A stretch of 30,108 nucleotides of DNA from the NCBI GenBank assembly GCA_004151065.3, contig NWUY0300002736.1, positions 28,216 to 58,323 of the forward strand, written 5' to 3'. This document shows positions 19,600 through 29,239 of the stretch, one piece after another. The notes under the pieces are model-generated. The model had not been told where the DNA came from and ran no database searches. It saw nothing but the letters and a program-made list of their open reading frames with translations. The position numbers and the translations under genes were made by a program. Source of the DNA: Larix sibirica (Eukaryota > Streptophyta > Pinopsida > Pinales > Pinaceae). Every line of letters starts with the position of its first letter. The first letter of the stretch is position 1.

Positions 19600-21781
19600 T
19601 GGAATTATCATGGATCTAGAATCGTCTATATGGTAGGCAATTGCAAGAAAATGTTAAATGATTATCATCATGTGTATATAGAGAAGGGACGCTAGTTTTG
19701 GTGCACCCTCCCCTCATCCCCCTAGTTGGGGCATGTGTTGGGTACATGAGCACCCAAAAAGACACCACTTGGATGTGCCATGAATGCTCAATTATGTGTG
19801 TTTTTAATGTGCTTTATTGGATTCGACAAGCATGCCATGTATCCCTTCTCTTGCCCTTGCTCCCTTGCTCCACTTATTTATGTTCCAGCTCGGTGAGTGG
19901 GATTCCTCCCACTGGTGGAATGATCCTTCTATGTTGCTCGTGCCTCCATGGGTTATTTGTTGTACTCTGTGGGTTGTTCATCTTGTGTTCTTCAGGTCTA
20001 GTCATTGTGCGGTGGTGGTGCTTCGTTGGTCCCAGATGCTTGCTGCCAGGGTTTGTGATTGCTCTTACCTAGTTCGACCTGTCAACATGTGGGTTTCACT
20101 CAATGTAGTTGTTGGTTTTTCTGCTTGCGACTATTGGTTTTACAACGACCCTGTCATTCGAGGTGGGTGTTCCAACTGGTGAACGTTTTTCCTAGTTCTT
20201 GGCCCTGTCGTGCAAGGTATGTGCCCAAGAAGACATTTTTTTTCTTATTCTCGTTGAGTTTATGGGGTTCTAACCTTTGAATGTTTTGTGCAGGTTGATC
20301 TGGATCCGTGTGGATGGAGAGCCTGGTGATTGGAGCATTGATGGTGGCTCGTAAAGGTTTTCAAATCCTAGCAGTGTCCTTGTGTTTTTCAACACACTCA
20401 CTCTTCCAGTGAATTAATATTTGCGACCAACCTAGTTCGTGCATTAGGGGGTTTGTTTATGGTTTTTTCCATTTGTGGGTTTGTCTCTTCATGGACTTGT
20501 TGGGAATTGTGGTGTGGGATTTTAGTGATAGGATTTGGCATATGTGTTAATGTGTAGTGTAATTTCGTAAGGGTTCGAAAGAAAAATGAGCATGTGAACT
20601 ATGATTTCACGGAATTTCCAATGTAATGGTGCTTTGTTTGTATTGCGTTCCCTCAATTGTTTAAATGTTGTAACTGGTTAAGGGTTTTAATTAAATTGAT
20701 GGGTGTTGTTCTGTTTTTGAAATGGGTTGTTTAAATGTTGGTTCCAAATGTTATATGTGTCAGTGAATGGGATTAAAATGTTATCTATGATTCATGAATG
20801 GGATTAACTTGAATACCCTTGAATAACTATGTTTTTTCAATTATTTCTCACATGAGGTTTAGTCTAATGGTTGGTTGTAAATGCTGGTTGGGTCAGGTTG
20901 TTTGGTTCTTAAGCATGTCTAGCAAACAACCTCATACTCTTGACTTTTGCTCCATACTTCTGATTTTTTGCCTCATATTGCTACTCAATTAAAACACTAC
21001 CTCCCATTCCCGATACAAAGGCTTCTACCCATAGGAATAGATAGACAGGTCCTCTATACCCTAGACCTACTTTTTAATTAACAGGCATATGGCTTAACCT
21101 TTCTATGATGGCTTGAAAGCACTTTAAGAGGATGTGAAGCTTGAAATTTTGATAATTATTCAAGGTTTGGTTGACTCGAGGATTATTATGCATCCATGCT
21201 GAAGGCTTGTTTGTGACTCGAGGCTTATTATTTGTCATCCATATACTTGGGGTTGATCCATCTTAGGTACCATGACTATAGTTGTGTTCTGGATAAATGT
21301 TTGTGCTCTCCTAGCTCATAATTTTGGTGTTGTTCCATCCCAGTAACGAGGTCTTTGATTACATTCTATCCAGGTCTTGTTGTTAGGGGAACTCTAGGAT
21401 AACTACGGGTCTACTCCAACTCAGTCTTAATTCTCTTCCAATGCTATTCCAACACAGCCTTGGTTCTTCCTAAATCCATGTTTGCAAGCCATATGTTTCT
21501 TTTATTTCCTGAGGTTGTAAAAAGGATTAGGAAATAGGCCAACTATGCAATAGGATAACTGATTTTGTTGTAATATTTTGTTTGAATGTTAAGCATGATT
21601 TCTAGAATCTATCCAAGCAAGCAACAATTATCTTCTTTAGTTTAAGAAGAGTGATGTACTTTATTTACCTTGATCATTTTCATAGATTTACCAAAGCAAA
21701 TCTAGTATTTTTTTCATGCATTTCTGGAATCTATATGATACCAAGGTTTTTCCAAGTTGTTTTCAAAGCTTTATTAGAAGA

Positions 21782-21870
21782 TATGTTACAAGTAAGCAAT
21801 GTTGTTATTAGTAGAGTAGAACTGGAGGCTATGTTACAAGTAAACAACGTTGTTATTAGTAGAGGACTGG
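21782..21870 (+). repeat. 48-bp direct duplication
   Basis: TATGTTACAAGTAAGCAATG... at 21782 recurs at 21830 with few changes. The period is a multiple of 3, and in the local open frame it gives MLQVSNVVISR / MLQVNNVVISR. That frame (21651-21965) has no recognised domain. Confidence 0.85.
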
Positions 21871-22291
21871 GAGGAATGCTTCATTGGCATTGTCTTCTCC
21901 ATCCGGTCCTTCAATATCTTCAGGGTGTTCCTGATTGCATCATTGATTGGGTAATGAATGGGTGAAAGGATGAGACAAAATGATTAAAAAAAAATTAGTG
22001 GCTTAAATGGTGAAAAAGATGACAAATTGGTGACCCAATAATATCCCTTTCAAAAGTGTAGATTTGAATCAAAATTAACCTAACCTAATAGATGGGTTCC
22101 ATGATTTGAATCTGGATCTCCTTATATTAATGCAATGGTATTCCTTAAGCCATATCCATGAACTAGATTTGTGCAATAAACAAAGCTCCAAAATGCCATT
22201 TTCTTCTTCTTTCTCCATTAAACCTGCAGCAACAAAACAACAATAATCTAGACTAGGTCAGGAGGAACCCCTTACCTAGTATATGTGTGCA

Positions 22292-22316
22292 TGTGTGTGT
22301 GTGTGTGTGTGTGTGT
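22292..22316. repeat. (GT)n microsatellite
   Basis: About 12 uninterrupted TG units preceded by ATGTGTGCATG. The minus-strand frames rich in Thr-His here are artefacts of the repeat. Confidence 0.95.
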
Positions 22317-22669
22317 TCCAAAAGTAGGAGGACACCCAGATACATAGGGATTGGTTATTGGAGAATATGTTTTTAGTATTAAAGTAATGGCATCCCCTAT
22401 TTGACCCAAAAGAAGAATTGTCCTCTTGCATCCTAGTGTGGACCAATATTCTATGTCTGTCACTTGAATTTTTGTTAGAAATTGGTTTAAAAGAAATAGG
22501 ATATATCTTGGTAAATTTTATCACTGTGGATGCAGAATCTATGACAAGTCCATCTCGCCCGGTGGCAAAGATCTTAGTAGAGGTGGATTTCCGACAAGGT
22601 CTATGTTAACGCTTAAAAGTCTCACAATTGCGACATTTCGGAAATTCACCCAGTAAAGCATCATCAACN

Positions 22670-23185
22670 AGGTATGTTGGTGATGGAGAGGTGGTGCTGC
22701 AAGGTTTTTCAGATTCTGATTGGGCAAGTAGTGCTAGTGATAGGAGCATTTCAGGGTTTTACTTCAGTTTAGGTTCAGGTATGGTTTCTTGGTTCAGTAG
22801 GAAACAAACTTATGAACCACTCAATTCAATAGAGGTAGAATGTATGGTAGCCAGTTTTGCTAGTTGTGAAGCCATTTGGCTTCACAAGTTACTAGCAGAG
22901 CTGACAAATCAGACTTTGGATGCTACTGCGATTTGCAGTGACAATTAGAGTTGTATCAAACTCCCTGAAAATCCAGTAGTTCATAATTGACCCAAGCATA
23001 TTGAGATTAGGTACCACTTCATCAGAGATAGGGTTCAGAAGTGAGCTGTGGTTCTACAATAAATTCCAACTGACCAGCAAGTTGCTGATATCTTGCCTAA
23101 GCCAGTTGCAAAAGGGAAATTTGAGATGTTTAGACCGCAGCTTGGTGTGGTGGAAAACACTTTTCTCGATAAGAGTGAGTGTTAG
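22670..23185 (+). pseudogene. Ty1/copia RNase H and pol C-terminus
   Basis: A single reading frame carries copia RNase H. YVGDGEVVLQGFSDSDWASS (about 22673-22732) holds the first Asp. Next comes SISGFYFSLGSGMVSWFSRK (about 22748-22807), then SIEVECMVASFASCEAIWLH with the second acidic position. The C-terminal tail has CIKLPENPVV, PKHIEIRYHFIRD, QVADILPKPVAKGKFEMF and GVVENTFLDKSEC, ending at TAG 23183-23185. Four in-frame stops (22946, 22988, 23042, 23060) and no frameshift indicate decay mainly by point mutation. The first replaces the usual DNQSCIKL glutamine codon. Everything upstream of RNase H is missing, and an unresolved base lies at 22669, so the left border may be an assembly problem. 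Confidence 0.92.
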
Positions 23186-24026
23186 TGAAGTGTACCTCAG
23201 ACAGTCTTCTATAGCAGCAGATCTGGGCACCTGTTCAGCAGCACCACAGAAGCTAGAGAGGGTGCATCACAGTTCTCAAGGAGGAGACACATCACTCTTG
23301 CTTTATAAAGGGAGAGGGCGCATACATACATGCACCTGTGAGCTAGCCTTAGATAAGGCATGCATCACCACCAGCTAACCTTAGAGACATTCATATGCCT
23401 GTGAGTTAAATATTCAGTTTGGTTTATCTTTTAGTAAATTCTATTTTTGAGTTTGACTTGGGATAAAGCAAATTCTATTTCTGAGTTTGAGTCATATGCA
23501 AACCTATTTTGTAAACCCTATTATGCCCTTCTCAGATCTATAAGGTAGAGGGCAGAGGTATGGATTCATTGATTAAGTCTCAAATCTAGCAGCTAGCAGT
23601 TTAGGAGAATTTTCCTGTGGAAGATTTTGTCATGTTCAGAATTAATAAAAGCAGTGGCAGGTGTTGACACTGACCTAATTAAGTTATTGCTATGTTCTCT
23701 GTGTGTATTCATAGATTTTAGCGTAATTTACAGATTGCTGTTTTGAGTAGTGTTTATTTCAGACTGTTTTAGTTTCCTGTAGAAAGTTTACAGAGTGCAG
23801 AATCTGTGTACCATGTGTTAGAAAATTTGACTCAGCAGAAGGCTTATGTCTTTGGTTGTCTCTAATTTGTTGCTGTGGAGAAAGACTATAATGTTGACAA
23901 TGCTTATTGACACATCGATCTATATTTTATGTTTCCTACTGTGTTTATAGAAATGTGGACACTATTTCCACTCAGCAGCCTGTATACGTGATTTTAACTT
24001 ACCTTCATCTGAGAAAGAGATCTAAC
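23171..24026 (+). repeat. Polypurine tract and 3' LTR of the copia element (LTR 23180-24026)
   Basis: A purine tract AAGAGTGAG (23171-23179) precedes TGTTAG. An inverted match CTAACA ends at 24026, giving an LTR of 847 bp with 6-bp terminal inverted repeats. Inside are a TATA box (TATAAAG, 23304-23310) and a poly(A) signal (AATAAA, 23644-23649) in the correct order. A 34-bp partial duplication (AAATTCTATTT.TGAGTTTGA at 23436 and 23470) also occurs. The pol stop codon overlaps the first bases of the LTR. The far boundary is inferred from the terminal repeat only. Confidence 0.7.
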
Positions 24027-24171
24027 AGGTTTGATTATTATGAATGCACTGTCATCGTTTGCACTGCTCTGCTATTTTTCATTGCAATAAAATCTTATCA
24101 GGATAGTAACCATCCTCATTTGATTAAACCCTTGATTGCTATCATAGTTTCTTTAAGGAAAAAATAATATT

Positions 24172-24354
24172 CTATTAAGATACAGAGCATTTACATAAGC
24201 CCTTTGCAGGGCGAATAACAGAAATCCTTGGGCCTATACTAAAGTGCCTGTCAACCCAGATATCTCAGACACAAAACAGATCCTTTGAGTACCTTAAAAA
24301 ATCAAGGACCTTGGAACCAACCAAACACCAACAGCTACAGAAACCCCAATTCTT
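24172..24354 (-). other. 3'-UTR-like end of the antisense ORF, with a hairpin
   Basis: Downstream (on the minus strand) of the decayed ORF, the sequence includes a hairpin (GCCCT/AGGGC, 24199-24212, 4-nt loop). It ends in CTGTATCTTAATAGAATATT with no poly(A) run. This resembles the 3' terminus of a retroposon or a gene, but I cannot assign it. Confidence 0.35.
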
Positions 24355-24779
24355 AGATCCTTGAAATTTCTAAAATCTGCTGAACTAGATAAATGAAATC
24401 CATGTCGATAGCCATATGTTTATCCCTAATTGTCTTGACCCCGTGCATAGTCATTAGTTCTTTGGATTCCATGTTTCCAATTTATGCTTTAGCCTCGCTA
24501 GATGCTTTCCTTTTTGTTTGAGAAGCTTTTGTTTCTGGTTATGTGTTCTTTTGCATCCAGCAGGACTTTCAAGAAATCATGAAAGTGACCCCCAGTTGCA
24601 TGTGTATTCCAAAGTAAGTCCGTTACTGTCATATACATTTTTTGAATATCGTCTGCAGCTCCACTCAAAATAGACCAGTTTCTACACTGATATCCTTTGC
24701 CAGCATTAAAAGACAGTCTCCTGGTTTGGGATCTCCTGGGGTTTTCCATCTTGATGTTTGATCTTGGTCTAGCACCCAC
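24355..24779 (-). pseudogene. Unrecognised decayed ORF, antisense to the Tim-like gene
   Basis: On the minus strand, from 24779, an open frame includes KMYMTVTDLLWNTHATGGHF and HDFLKVLLDAKEHIT. After a frameshift near 24535, protein-like sequence continues with PETKASQTKRKASSEAKA, one stop, then MESKELMTMHGVKTIRDKHM and AIDMDFIYLVQQILEISRI, stopping near 24355. Continuation of charged, helix-prone sequence over the frameshift indicates a former protein of at least 140 residues. I do not recognise its family; a transposon-borne ORF is more likely than a host gene given the surroundings. If the plus-strand gene has upstream exons to the left, this lies in one of its introns. Confidence 0.45.
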
Positions 24780-25732
24780 ATCCTCTTCCTTTATGCAACT
24801 TGAATTTCATCCTCTCTGCCTGCAAAATTAACTCCAGTTCTTACCTGGCTCTATCTTCATGTCTTGCTAGATCCACAATTTAGAAGGAATCCCCTGGCAG
24901 AATAAGATGCATGACAACAAAAAGTGACCCTAATAGAGCCTCCTCTCATTGCTCCCTCTCCATGCAAATAAACGATAGTGATACTGGCAATATTGATGTA
25001 CAAGTTGATGGAAGGGATGCAGCCTTCAGTGGCCTTGCCTTCAAAGACAGCCGATAATTGACAAGACTACAAGTAGTGACCACCTAGTATTTCTGTTGGT
25101 TCTACTGTTCTACTGATAACTCCTCTATAGTTTCATCCTGAACATTCTAACTTGTAGTTGCCTAGTCTAAACTGAGCCCCCTGTTTTTCCATATTGTCTG
25201 TGATATTATTACACTTCCTTCTTATGTGCAAATAGTGGCAGATGAAACCTTTGAGATACAACTTTTGCTCTTCTCTACATATTCCTGCAGGCTCTGATAT
25301 CAAAATTTCCAATTATCCAAATTGAGTCTTCCTTCATAACAAGCCAATCAATTGTTAATCCAGTGCACGGGCCTAGTCACTAGATCCTGAATAAGCAACA
25401 AGTTTGGCAACATTGTATGATGAAATGCCCAGAATTATTAAGTGAGAATGATATAATCATTTATGATGATAACCATGTCATGCATCAATATTCCTTTATT
25501 TCCCTTAGCAGCCTCAACATAATTCTTATTGAAGCAACCCCCTGAGGTACTGATCTGGGTGATGGACCTTAGTGGGTTGGTCTCTTTCTTAATCTGCCTT
25601 TCAACGTAAGTGTCATATTTAGTTAGCTGCTATTTTTGCAGATTTGTTTTCCTTTTGTAAAAACCATTCATGCTCTTATTTCATGCATTGTTGATTGTAG
25701 CAATACTTTTCATCTTTTAATGTGAATGACAG
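24780..25732 (+). other. Probable intron or upstream region of the Tim-like gene
   Basis: No exon was recognised. The last ~40 bases (CTTTTCATCTTTTAATGTGA then ACAG at 25729-25732) form a good polypyrimidine tract and 3' splice site. So at least one exon must lie to the left, here or beyond. A short coding-like piece (NDSDTGNIDVQVDGRDAAFS, about 24970-25030) ends at a stop and was not accepted as an exon. Confidence 0.45.
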
Positions 25733-26667
25733 AGCAAGGATGCAGAGGTAATGTTAAAACTTGGAAGCACACCTGACAAGAGAGAACAGTACAGAGTAAT
25801 GAGGGATGCCTTGGAGAAGAGGTTCATAAGAGTCGCACGTGGCTCTATTTTAGGAGGGGCAAAGCTTGGCTTATTTACTGCATGTTTTAGTGGTCTGCAG
25901 CATCTTCTTGCAGAAAGACGAGGTGTCCATGATGCATTTAATATTGCCGGAGCTGGTTCTGCAACTGCCGCAGCATTTGGACTCCTATGTAAGAATCTGA
26001 GTGTTTAGAGATATACATTTCACCTTAAGAAGAATTTATCAGTCTCATCCTTCTGAAATTTAAAAGTGTCATCCTTTTGGAATTTTGGATGGAGGTGCTT
26101 TCTGCATTTTGAGAGCATTCATGCTTGCCACTAACAAAATACATTTTGGGTGAATTAATCATCTTGTCTGTTTCAGTTTACACAGAACTATAGTTATGAC
26201 TGATTACTTCTCTTGGTCAGTGCCTGGATCCCTACGCTGGCGTGCTAGAAATGTGCTGGCAGGTTCAGTTCTAGGTGCAGCAGTAGGCCTGCCACTTGGT
26301 AACTATTATATCATATTTTGTGTGATTTCACTTGCCAGCAATAATGAGGAATTTTTACAAGTAAAAACTGTAACATGAAATATGTCTCTGACTGGGCATT
26401 AGTCATGTGATATTAGGTTACAAATACATTTGACATTTTTATATTGGTATTTTTTACTTGTTTGATTTGTTTGAATCTTTTCTGATGTCCTGATGTTATT
26501 TGTCCGTCTGTGACATATGTTGCATAGGTTGGGTTCAAGTTAGACTTGTTGAGAGTGCAAAAGAAAGGATTGCTTCTATGCCATCGAATGTGGAAGACAG
26601 TGAGAATGTCAAGAAAAGTAGAGTTGCTGCCACAATTGATAGACTGGAGGAAACTTTCACTAAGTAG
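25733..26667 (+). CDS. Tim17/Tim22/Tim23-family membrane protein, C-terminal exons (possibly TIMMDC1-like)
   Basis: Three exons: 25733-25988, 26221-26298 and 26528-26667, joined by GT-AG introns of 232 and 229 bp. Codons are split after base 1 at both junctions, and the joined frame is fully open to TAG 26665-26667. The protein reads SKDAEVMLKLGSTPDKREQY, then KRFIRVARGSILGGAKLGLF. FNIAGAGSATAAAFGLLL and PGSLRWRARNVLAGSVLGAA follow, with PLGWVQVRLVESAKERI and a charged tail ending EETFTK. The glycine-rich segments (GSILGGAKLGLF, AGAGSATAAAFGL, AGSVLGAAVGLPLG) form the membrane helices of the Tim17/22/23 fold. An Arg-rich loop followed by GxxxGxxxGxPxG resembles the complex I assembly factor TIMMDC1. 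That subfamily call is an inference; a preprotein-translocase or plastid homologue is possible. The 5' exon(s) are missing: a splice acceptor precedes 25733, and the ATG at 25751 is probably internal. Confidence 0.8.
25989..26220 (+). other. Intron (GTAAGA...CAG) of the Tim-like gene
   Basis: The donor GTAAGA follows ..GGACTCCTAT. The acceptor TTGGTCAG precedes TGCCTGGATCC. Joining restores LLLPGSLRW; reading through would give a stop at 26006. Confidence 0.85.
26299..26527 (+). other. Intron (GTAACT...TAG) of the Tim-like gene
   Basis: The donor GTAACT follows CTGCCACTTG. The acceptor TTGCATAG precedes GTTGGGTTC. Joining gives LPLGWVQVR in frame. The short frame running into the intron (ending at 26378) is not coding. 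Confidence 0.85.
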
Positions 26668-27128
26668 GCTATGACGTGAACAAAATTTCTGGCCTTTATT
26701 GAATCAGTCATGCCAAAAATTGTTAGGGTGAAGGTTCCTTTAATGCTCTATGAATTTTTTTGACTTATATGTCCTAGTTACCATCAAAGATGTATATTGA
26801 AATTTCAGTTTATCACTTCTGTGTTACATTTAGATACAGCAGAAAACCCCGAGTAATGGATTTATTGCCTAGAGTAATTCAGCTGTATTTTGGGTCATTT
26901 TCCACCTCATAATAACTGTTCCTCTCTTGCATTAATGCCAAACAGCTCTGTTGCCTATTTGTTGATATATATATTCTAAGGAAACAATGAGGGCTCTCCT
27001 CTATTATTTGCAATTGAGGAGAGGTTGCCGTTATAAGCTGACACACTATTACATCAAGGGTGGGTAGGCCGTCAGACTGAATGCAGCTTCACTGCTACAA
27101 CAATGAAACAACAAGAAGCATTTGGGGA
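26668..27128 (+). other. 3' UTR and downstream flank of the Tim-like gene
   Basis: AT-rich sequence without further coding signal. A clear AATAAA is not seen; CATAATAACTG at about 26908 is the nearest variant. The end of the transcript is not determinable. Confidence 0.4.
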
Positions 27129-27342
27129 TGGAGCATGCCTGCTCCTTGTTTGAACTTGGCTCATTGTGACGAGAGCTACTCCAAGTTGCCACTAGACCAC
27201 AACCCAATGGACAATGTTTATATATATATATATATATGGGTGGAGCATGTCTGCCCCTGTTTGAACTTGGCTCATTGTGATGAGAGCTACTCCAAGTTGC
27301 TACTAGACCACAACCCAACAGACAATATGTGTGTGTGTGTGT
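27129..27342. repeat. ~87-bp duplicated module, each copy followed by a different dinucleotide repeat
   Basis: TGGAGCATG...TTTGAACTTGGCTCATTGTG...GACAAT occurs at 27129-27215 and 27241-27326 (offset 111-112 bp) with few differences. The first copy is followed by (TA)n at about 27219-27237, the second by (TG)n at about 27328-27342. Both strands give fortuitous frames here. Confidence 0.9.
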
Positions 27343-27347
27343 AGGCT

Positions 27348-27515
27348 GAGAAGCATGCCCAAAACTTGATCACCTTTAGACTTCCATTGATGGGGAGATG
27401 CAAATAATGTTTCTTTTGAATGGGTAATTTAAAGATTGAAGATTGAAAAGTATGCCTAGAAGTTAATCACCTTTTGGACTTCCACTGATGGACATTGCAA
27501 ATATTGGTTCTTTTG
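27348..27515. repeat. 71-bp direct duplication, offset 97 bp
   Basis: GAGAAGCATGCCCAAAACTT... at 27348-27418 recurs as GAAAAGTATGCCTAGAAGTT... at 27445-27515, both ending in TTCTTTTG. The copies are more diverged than the preceding module pair. Confidence 0.8.
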
Positions 27516-29180
27516 TATACACCCCTATTGGAAATGTGTGAAGAAATCACTAGTTTCCCAAACAGAAAAAAAGAAGAGATTGTTATGGTCTTGCTAAGTT
27601 ATTTCCAATAATTTGGTGGTAATTATCGAGTTAGTTGAGGAAACCCTAGCTGGTACTACAAGCTTGCTGTCATCTTTCCAACTAGTATCATGGTTGCATG
27701 ATTCAGGTACTTATTCATTGCTGTTTACAAGTAAGCCCATAAAACTGCATGATTTATGAGATTCAGGTGAAAGGTCATTATGGATTTCCTCAAGCCTTTG
27801 CCCCTCATTGATTTCTTAAATCCCCTTCCCCATTCAACTCCTTCTTCCCCCTTCTCTAGTTTTATAATAGTGGTTGTTGACCTTGCCAACGAATTATAAT
27901 CATGGTTAATCATGATGTCATGTTTCAACTTGCATGCCTGTCTTTGATTAGATTCTTAGCTAGAAGTGGTAAATTTAAGCTTCAGCCAAACTTTTGTTGT
28001 TTTGGATTGATTTGATGTCTACATTACTTGCCTAATTGATGATTTGGTTCTACTTTGATTTCCTATTTGTTTGATAGGTCCTCATCCCTAATTTGAAATA
28101 CTATTAAGGCAATGCAACAATTACATACAAATGGAGGGAATCTAACAATAGCTTCCAAGTTTGTGCATGATAAATAATAGTTGGACATTACAATATCTCG
28201 TCATTGAACCCTTCTACATTGTTTTCTCAAAAGCGAGGGCAAAAGATTGCTACTCAAGAAATATGTGATTCTAGTTGCCTACATCTAGTGCAAATGATAT
28301 TTTAACATGATTTAGGCAAATTCTATTGTGTATGTTGCAACTAGACTTGCCAGCCTTCTACGATAAACATTTTTATTTTGAAAAATGCAATATATATACC
28401 TTAGAAATCACTACACATGTACATAAAGATTAAGACATCTAGGTCTAATTCCACAACTATTGTGGCATCTAATTTCTTAAAGATCTTAGTTCTATTTTGG
28501 ACATGTGACAACTAGTGTTAATCCTTGACAAACCTCATATTTGAGTTTCATGAGACATTGTATTGAGTTAATGCAATCCATCTCTCAAGTGCTAGGCATG
28601 ATAACAAAGCTTAATCCTAATCATAAACTGGTTGTGGTGAATATAGCCTTCATAAAATGATGGTTTATATAAAAATTCACTAGAGGTAGTCAATCATAAA
28701 TTAAACAGATCGTGGTTGTTAACAACAATTCACAAGAATTGGAGGTCAAAAAATGATACTAGTCCCGTCTCAAGGGAAAATGAAAGTTGAAATGTTTTGA
28801 AATGATCCCAAATCAGCTTGCTGGTAAAGTACTCTTTGTAAATGCAAGATATTTTTGTTTAAAGCTTGCTTTCCTACCAAAATCACCTTTGATGTAGCCC
28901 CATAGTTTAACTACAAGTCACTGCACATGCAGGTGGAAGAAGTGAAAGAAAGTTGCCAAAATAGAGATAACACCTTAACAAAGCATTACACTTCCATAAT
29001 AGGTTGTTGTCTTTTTTGAAACAAAATTCACATTAAAACCTTGAAAAGACACCGATTCTACCTTCAATTTTCGGATAGATTGTTTGACCATCAAATGATA
29101 CTTCCAAAAGATCGAACAACTTGAGCAACCGCTCACACAAACAAATCACATATCAACACATTGATGTTTTTACATGGTGA
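27516..29180. other. No gene recognised
   Basis: AT-rich sequence with no domain-bearing frame, RNA gene or LTR end that I can support. The minus-strand frame at 27725-27928 is low-complexity and not convincing. Confidence 0.45.
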
Positions 29181-29237
29181 NNGTTTTGGTAGGTGGGAAC
29201 TTAATGTAGATGGGGTTTGGTAGGTGGGAACTTAATG
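29181..29237. repeat. 31-bp-offset direct duplication beside an unresolved-base gap
   Basis: TTTGGTAGGTGGGAACTTAA... occurs at 29185-29206 and 29216-29237. Two unresolved bases (29181-29182) lie directly to the left, so this may be an assembly overlap artefact. Confidence 0.75.
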
Positions 29238-29239
29238 AC

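Larger units (their letters stand above)
19600..22640. other. No gene recognised; G/T-rich block at 19690-20400
   Basis: 19690-20280 carries three long overlapping plus-strand frames rich in Cys, Trp and Leu, with no domain I recognise. Overlap in several frames and odd composition argue for noncoding sequence of higher GC than its surroundings. The rest (20400-22640) is AT-rich with two simple repeats listed separately. Confidence 0.45.

Noticed and set aside
22272-22524. Minus-strand frames with Thr-His runs
   Set aside because: They are translations of the (GT)n microsatellite and have no other support.
24970-25050. Coding-like stretch considered as an upstream exon of the Tim-like gene
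   Set aside because: It ends in a stop, lacks a matching donor/acceptor arrangement to 25733, and shows no Tim-family similarity.
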